From Hyphodiscus hymeniophilus (lineage: Eukaryota; Ascomycota; Leotiomycetes; Helotiales; Hyphodiscaceae): a stretch of 64,000 nt of DNA. The translations under genes and the position numbers were made by a program. Positions 58,347 through 64,000 of this stretch are shown here, one piece after another (position 1 is the first letter of the stretch; the number at the start of each line of letters is the position of its first letter). The DNA lies in assembly GCA_016508695.1 (NCBI GenBank), contig VNKQ01000014.1, positions 186,001-250,000 of the forward strand, read 5' to 3'. Below the pieces are notes generated by a model. The model had not been told where the DNA came from. It ran no database searches and worked only from the letters and a program-made list of their open reading frames with translations.

Positions 58347-58622
58347 TTGTCTCCGTACCAAGGATCAAGGGCAGTCCGCCATCCCCATCCCCATCACCGG
58401 TAAAGATGCCCCTTGAGCTGGTAAAAAAGTCATGAAATTCGTGTGTGCCGACCTCTCTGGACGGGATCTCGCTCGAGTGTCTTTCTCAATACTATTACAG
58501 ATTTCATAATCATCCCGCTAAGCAATGCATCTGACCAAGTAACCAAGCAACCACGTATACCTCTTCTTTAGACCCGTGTCCTCTCTCCAACTGCTAGAGT
58601 TCTTCGGAGAACCCCGGCCATG
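57718..58622. other. Convergent 3' flanks with AC microsatellite
   Basis: About 900 bp between the RBR stop and the stop of the minus-strand Zn2Cys6 gene. It contains the (AC)16 tract. Frames reading the repeat (CVCVCV on minus) are artefacts. Confidence 0.6.
58313..58344. repeat. (AC)16 microsatellite
   Basis: Sixteen perfect AC units in the 3' intergenic space. Confidence 0.95.
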
Positions 58623-61600
58623 TCATTGAAAGCTAGGGAATTCCTGCTCCCTCCTCCTTCGCATGTCCTCGTCTTGCTGCTCGAGCGGATCTCGGTGCTG
58701 GTAGCCCTGCCCCTCGGTCGGACTTAGCATCTTGTACCCGCCCATGTTCGTATCGAGCGACGTCGCTGGGTAGAAATCTCTCCCTCTTTGACCCATTGAG
58801 CCGAACTCCTCGGAACTCCCGCTGGGCCCCCACATGGAGTCGAATTGCGAGCCCGCCATCTGGGTTCCAGCCCCGGCGAATTGCACGGGCGAGGCCACCG
58901 TCGTGGGTGCGAAGAGCTGTGGCCATGCATTGTCGTAGCTTTTGTACAGTTGCCCCAGGTTCGCAAAGCGCTCAATTGCCGTCGAGCTGTGGAGCTGATT
59001 GCCAAATTGCTCCGGAGTGCTCTGTTCGGGGATATATTGGCCTAGATCTTGGTTCGTCCACATAGTGGTCAAATCCGGGACAGGAGGTTGAGATGCTTGA
59101 TGTTCCTGTAGCTTCTCCTCCGACAACTGAGTCCATGGAGTGGGCGCGGATTTGCTGTTGAAGCGGCGCCAGTTGTACCGTGCTGGAATGGAGACCGACG
59201 TAGGGAGATCGAAGACGGACCATCTGATCTTTGGTGCGACGAGCCGGATGAGGTGGTCGAAGATTTCCCAGGCTTTTCGAGCAGCTATCGAACCGGCTGA
59301 CAAGCTGGCTAGCCAGATGATGCCGTTCTTTGCGTCTGCCAAGATATCGGCTGTCTCGTCGGGGAGATGCTCGACTTCGAATGCCATTTCTAGCATAAGG
59401 ACTGAGAGGCCTTCACAGAGATAGTGTAAGGTGTTCCACCAGGATAAGATGGAGTAGAACCGAGCCTCGGACTTGGTGTTCCATTTCAAAAGGCTAATCA
59501 TTCGTCGTGCAGAGTGGATACAACACTCTACTGCTTCTTGCTCGAATGCTCTTGTCGTTTGTGCCTGATTCTTCAGGCGTCCTTCAACTCGGCAGAGACA
59601 GGGGCGGAAGAGAATCATGCGAGAACTATTGAAAGATAAAGCGAGAGCGATGCGGGGAAGCGTGTATGGATCAGACCAGTCAGGTTCGGTCCAGGTGTCA
59701 AAGGTTATTGCAAGTTCTTTGGGGAGCGAATCGCGCCAGGAAACGAGACGGGCGTCGATGGTCTTCATTGTTTCTTGGACTTCGGACCATTTTTCTTTGA
59801 TTGTTGCTGCGCAGTACAGCTGGGTAACGATTTCGTGTGATATGATTGAGAGCTGGGTTTGGTAGATGAAGTACGTAGCTGAGGTGATGGGCAATTCAAC
59901 CACTGGAAATGAGAGCGAAAATGGATAAGTGTTTCCAGTAGGCATCTCGTACGTGGCGGAGGGTCGTCCTAGATACCACGATCAGTGCGTGCCGTAAGCG
60001 TTGGCAATTGGTTTTACCTTTAGAGCTGCGCCTACCAGAGGATCCGGTATGTGCTGAGTGTCCCGAATCTTCTCTGCGATACAGCGGCCTATCAGGAACA
60101 AAGTCGCTTTCGCCAACGTTGATTGGCAAAGGAGTACTGATATCTCGATCAGAAATACAGCTTGGACGGCCAGTGAGCTCGTTCAACATGACTTCTATGG
60201 AGTACAATGACCACCATAGTCGAACCCGGTGCTCTTTCTCGACGTCCGAAAGATCTTTTACCTCGCTCCGAACGTGCAAACCCAAAGTAAGACCTTGCCT
60301 CATTGCAAGTCCACAGAGAGTCCAAGCCCTGACTCGATTCAGTTGACGTACAGTATGCGAGTGGTCATGGCGATAGCTTACCGGTTCAACTTACAGATCG
60401 AGATGTAATATAGGGACATCAACCCCAATGAAGACGTCGTGGATAAACTGGCATCTCGGAATAGGAAGTTCTCATCCATACACAGTGCTCTGGCCCTCGC
60501 ACAATAGATCAAGTGGTCATCAACGTGTCCCTTATCCTCACGGTTCGAAAGATCTCCAAAGACGGCACTGATGGCAAAGATCACATTCAGAGTGCCGAGC
60601 CAGACCAAATCCGAAGCATCCAGATTTTTGGCGCCTCTTGGAAACGCTAAGTACCTCGCTATAAACTTTGCTCGGTCTAATATCGGAAAATCTTGGTGCG
60701 TGTGGTCGAAATATGCCTGGATGAGTGTGTCTGCAAGACCACGTTCCGGCCAGTCATAAGGTTTGACGTTGGTCAAGTCAACATGCTCGACATCGGCATC
60801 TTCGACGTGGTACGAGGAAAGAGTGTACCCTGTCTCGAAGTTCTCACTGACGCTCTCTGGTAGGCTGGTCTTTTTCACTTCCTCGTTGGTTCTTTTGGCC
60901 CAGGATACCGCGGATGCTTTGCCCATATGTCCGGTAGCCCTAGTGTCATCACGATCGGTGTCCACATTGATGACATCCAAGGAACCTGTCGATCCAACTT
61001 CCCCTACATCCGCATCAGCATCATCCTCCTCGTCTCCATCGCTAAGGTCGTGCTCCTCGTCCCCATTGGAAGGTCTTCTTGAAGGATCCAAAGAAGCATC
61101 TCGAAAGTCTGGTGATGGCGAGATAGGGTTCTGGAGTATCAGCGAATGTAGCCCTTGAGATGATGAACAAGATTACCATGGCTATAATATCGTCAATCGC
61201 TGCTCGTAATTCGACCTGTGAGAGCGAAGTGTCGAGCTGAATGCGGCGGAGAGCGTCCTCCACGTCAGTGCTATGTTGGGCGAGCGTGACGCTGTCCTGT
61301 GCCAATTTCTTCATCATCCTGTGCGCGTCAGATATAGATCTTCTCGAAGAGTCGCGAGCTTTCTTGCTTTCGTTCATGCTCACGCTTGCCATCACCGTAG
61401 ACGCAAGGCACGCCTGCGTTTTTGCATCTGACACAGGGGCTCTCGCCGGTGCATCCAGCCTTGGCTTTTCGGCAAGCATCACACGCGTGCAACGTCCGCC
61501 CTTTCTTACTCCCTCTTACGGACGACTCGACCTTCTGAGGCTGTCGTAGTGCGGGAATAGCCATCTTCCCTGGAGGTGGGTGTGAAGTGATGACATTGAC

Positions 61601-61834
61601 CGGTTGTCCAAGCTGGGTTTCGGAAATCGACGAGGCATTTCCACCACCACCAGCTGTGTGAGTCGTGGCCAGCGGAGAGCGAGGATCAGAGACGGCGCCA
61701 GGTGGAGGGTTGCTTGGTTTCGGAGCGAAGTTAGCGACAGTTGGAAAGGCATCCTGCGATGTCCCCTGCTCACGTGAGGGCTCTCTCAGGCGTTTCCCTC
61801 GTCCACGAGCCCTCCTCTCATTGCCAGGAGGCAT
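58623..61834 (-). CDS. Zn2Cys6 transcription factor with fungal-specific domain, one apparent frame break
   Basis: Nuclear regulator, target unknown. Proposed exons 61834-61177 (with a one-base frame change near 61340), 61130-60382, 60328-60018 and 59968-58623; about 1,020 residues. A Pro/Ser/Gly-rich N-terminus precedes the Zn2Cys6 cluster with Cys118, 121, 128, 134, 137 and 144 (ACDACRKAKAGCTGESPC, RCKNAGVPC). The linker is basic, then an acidic low-complexity stretch (DLSDGDEEDDADADVGEVGS). The regulatory domain begins near residue 330 (LADTLIQAYFDHTHQDFPIL) and includes LMSLYYISICKLNRAWTLCG and VRLWWSLYSIEVMLNELTGR. The C-terminus is Gln/Gly/Ser-rich. After the cluster the frame reads SSRLFEKIYI then stop, while the adjacent frame (skipping one base) continues as MMKKLAQDSVTLAQHS into the rest of the gene; no GT donor in a usable phase lies between. 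The later three introns are clean. The promoter is rich in simple repeats. Confidence 0.78.
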
Positions 61835-61875
61835 TGAATGGGAGGGTTGACGACTCGAAAGCAGCCGGTAGATAT

Positions 61876-61890
61876 GGGGGGGGGGGGGGG
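61876..61890. repeat. 15-G homopolymer upstream of Zn2Cys6 gene
   Basis: Uninterrupted G15, 41 bp upstream of the minus-strand ATG at 61834. Confidence 0.9.
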
Positions 61891-62800
61891 TGGAAGATGT
61901 TCCCAGGTTGGTCGTTTGGCAATCGGGCGATGAACGAAGAGGAGATCTTCCTCGAAGGGCTTCTAGGGCTGTGTTATGTGATGTGAGATGACATTTACGA
62001 CGATAAGATAAACAAGCGCCCGGGGGGTGAGGTGCGGGACACAGTATTCGTTGGTTGTAAGTTACTTAGGGCAAAGTTGTGTTCTATTCTGGCGTTCTTG
62101 TGTCCTGGGAGGTATGACGTCGCGCGGTGCTTGATGGGAAATGGGAGGATGGAAAAGGAGTACGAGAATTGTAAAAGCAATCAATCCATCATTCGTTCAT
62201 TCATCCATCCATCTCCTCGCTTCCCTTGGCCAAGGGGTCGGTGGAGAGGACGAAAGAGGCGAATGGCATACAGAAGCTCGAAGCAGCCATCAAGATATGC
62301 ATGTGCTGGGGCGGGGACACCAAAGGGGGGACTGAGAGGCTCGAGGCTGGGGGCTGAGGTTGAGGCTGAGGTTGAGGGCGAGGGTGAGGGCATATGGAGG
62401 TGGGATCGGAGTCGATATCGATGTTGATGTCGATGTTGAAGCTGAAGCTGAAGACGAGAGGTAAGTCGAGGGCGAGAGCCAGCCAACAGCTAGTCGTATT
62501 GTACCACCACCACCCCCCCCCACCATACATCCACTCACCCAAGGTAGGACACCCCCAGAACGTGGACCGACTGACTGGGTATGTCATGGGCACGGGAGGG
62601 CATGGATGAGATGACAAGTGTTTGACAAGCCGCATGATGTACTCGTAGTGCGCCGGCTGCCGCTTTATGCGATGTGCCGCCGTTCGACGGACATCGGCTC
62701 CGGAAGACGTCATGGCAGTTGGACTGTTGCCCCTCCACCAGAGACTCTGAGGCGGTGCGACGGCAGACGAAAGAACCCCATGCTGCCGTAGTGAGGGGAA

Positions 62801-62836
62801 GATGGGAAAGGGGATGGGAAAGGGGATGGGAAAGGG
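62801..62836. repeat. 12-bp GATGGGAAAGGG tandem repeat x3
   Basis: Three perfect 12-bp units directly before the GGGAT array. The unit shares the GATGGG core, so the array probably grew from it. Confidence 0.9.
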
Positions 62837-62845
62837 GATGCAGAT

Positions 62846-62965
62846 GGGATGGGATGGGATGGGATGGGATGGGATGGGATGGGATGGGATGGGATGGGAT
62901 GGGATGGGATGGGATGGGATGGGATGGGATGGGATGGGATGGGATGGGATGGGATGGGATGGGAT
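62846..62965. repeat. (GGGAT)24 pentanucleotide array
   Basis: Twenty-four perfect units (120 bp), flanked by GAT on the left and GGGAC on the right. Strong purine strand asymmetry. It is a likely length-polymorphic locus. Confidence 0.95.
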
Positions 62966-63071
62966 GGGACCAGACTGGACTGGACGGGACTGGCTCACAT
63001 CATGACGACGCCACAGAATATCTCACTCTCACCCATCCTTCGTACCTTGGGTAGCTTCTGCTGTCTCCAGA

Positions 63072-63118
63072 CTGACTGGCTGACTGGCTGACTGGCTGAC
63101 TGACTGGCTGACTGACTG
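63072..63118. repeat. TGACTGGC-type short tandem repeat
   Basis: Alternating TGACTGGC (8-bp) and TGAC (4-bp) units over about 47 bp. Confidence 0.85.
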
Positions 63119-64000
63119 CAGAATCAAGAGGAAGGCAAGACAAGGCCCGACGATCAAAGCGATTGTGCGTACCTCCGCCCATTGTGTTGTGCTCGAGAAA
63201 CTCCTGCATTTTGTTTTACCCCCTTCCCCTCTTCCTCTGTCCCCACTCCTGGTGTTGAAGTCTTTCTCCTCTATCTCTCTCTCTCACTCTCTTCTGCCTT
63301 CTCCTCAGCCGGGGGGGTACCACGGGTGTGTGAAAAACTCGAGGTTGATGCAACGCGACGTCAGAGGAGAACCCCCCCCGGGGGGAAACCTTATAGCGGA
63401 GACATCTCCGCTGGGTCGAAGCCCCAATGACCGACACCCAGACTTGTGGCCCCCCTCCCTTCAGCCTTGGCTACCGCGGCAAGCAGTGTCAGGAGGTCGG
63501 ATTCTCCCAAGTCAACAAGGCGTCGCAGTCAACATCAATATCCTCTCATATCCAAAACATAATTTATTCCAAGACAAGAGTGGGAGTGAACTGGAAAGAA
63601 AGCCTTGTGTTTGGGTGGCGTTGCTTAAAGATAGATCGGTGTTTGCCTTCGCTCCGTCCTTACATGGCTGCGCAAAGAGAGAGAACTGTCGCAACAAAAA
63701 TGGTAAGCAATTGGCCACTCAACGCAGGAGAATAATAAACACATCACATCGAAGAACGCAACAACATTGAAAACTCTCGCAGCTTCTTGTCTTCTTGTCT
63801 TCTTGAACTTGAGGGAGGAAAGCCCCATGCATCCATCTATTCAGACGCTCTCCTATTGGCTACAGCACTCGGCACCAGTAGATGGAAGTGCCGAGCTGGT
63901 GGACCCTTACGTCCGTGGACTGATGCGCGTTGAAAATAGGAACAGGACAGCATCAACTCGACCATGGCTTCATCTGACTCAAACCCTTAACCACATTTGC

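Larger units (their letters stand above)
61835..64000. other. Repeat-rich upstream region, no supported gene
   Basis: The terminal 2.2 kb. It holds a 15-G run (61876-61890), C/T- and G/A-skewed segments (62340-62400, 63210-63300), the (GGGAT)24 array and neighbouring short repeats. Long open frames here (for example minus 62201-62998 and plus 62674-63054) come from reading the pentamer in three frames (IPSHP or GWDGM patterns) and are not genes. A 201-codon frame at 63165-63770 has no motif. Confidence 0.6.

Noticed and set aside
62201..63054. Long frames with repeated IPSHP or GWDGM units, which resemble a repeat protein
   Set aside because: The GGGAT pentamer has no stop in three frames, so open frames arise automatically; no start context, splice sites or flanking domain.
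63165..63770. 201-codon plus-strand frame at the right end
   Set aside because: Low-complexity C/T-rich start and no domain; chance openness in a pyrimidine-rich stretch is more likely.

Overview
The window is nuclear DNA from a filamentous ascomycete (Pezizomycotina; gene content and style suggest Leotiomycetes, an inference). Evidence: genes split by 45-77 nt GT-AG introns with CTAAC/CTGAC-like branch sites, a HET-domain gene, Zn2Cys6 regulators, a fungal quinate regulon, a CorA-like membrane protein typical of Pezizomycotina, and an A+T-saturated transposon that looks RIP-mutated. All exon joins were read by hand from frame continuity and splice signals.

Layout. 0-6.4 kb: the 5' part of an Asteroid/XPG-type nuclease gene (minus) and, divergently, a ribose-phosphate pyrophosphokinase with a long insert; then a single-exon HET-domain gene. 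6.7-20.3 kb: a quinate (qut/qa) cluster. The repressor qutR and activator qutA are divergent neighbours, followed by qutG, qutB (quinate/shikimate dehydrogenase), a Gfo/Idh/MocA oxidoreductase and qutC (3-dehydroshikimate dehydratase). No qutE (catabolic dehydroquinase) or qutD (permease) is visible. 21-25.8 kb: a sarcosine/fructosyl-amine-oxidase-type flavoenzyme, the ribosome-biogenesis factor bystin/Enp1, and a conserved unknown protein. 27.8-29.3 kb: a cytochrome P450.

30.6-38.8 kb: an unusual module of two paralogous serine/threonine-kinase-like genes flanking a CorA-like two-helix membrane protein, all on the plus strand. 39-49 kb is a gene-poor accessory stretch. It holds an 82-bp tandem duplication, a complete but decayed 3.17-kb hAT-like DNA transposon with terminal inverted repeats and an exact 8-bp target duplication (42,848-46,015), and a PTH11/rhodopsin-type membrane-protein pseudogene. 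49.1-61.8 kb: a cell-surface type I membrane protein, a peroxisomal 4-coumarate-CoA-ligase-like enzyme ending in AKL, an RBR E3 ubiquitin ligase, and a second Zn2Cys6 factor. The last 2 kb are low-complexity repeats, including 24 exact copies of GGGAT.

Three otherwise intact genes (qutR, the flavoenzyme, the 61-kb Zn2Cys6 factor) each need one single-base reading-frame correction; two of these lie at G runs, so sequencing or assembly error must be weighed against real gene decay. In the quinate pathway, QutB oxidises quinate to dehydroquinate, dehydroquinase (not here) gives dehydroshikimate, QutC yields protocatechuate, and QutA/QutR control expression.
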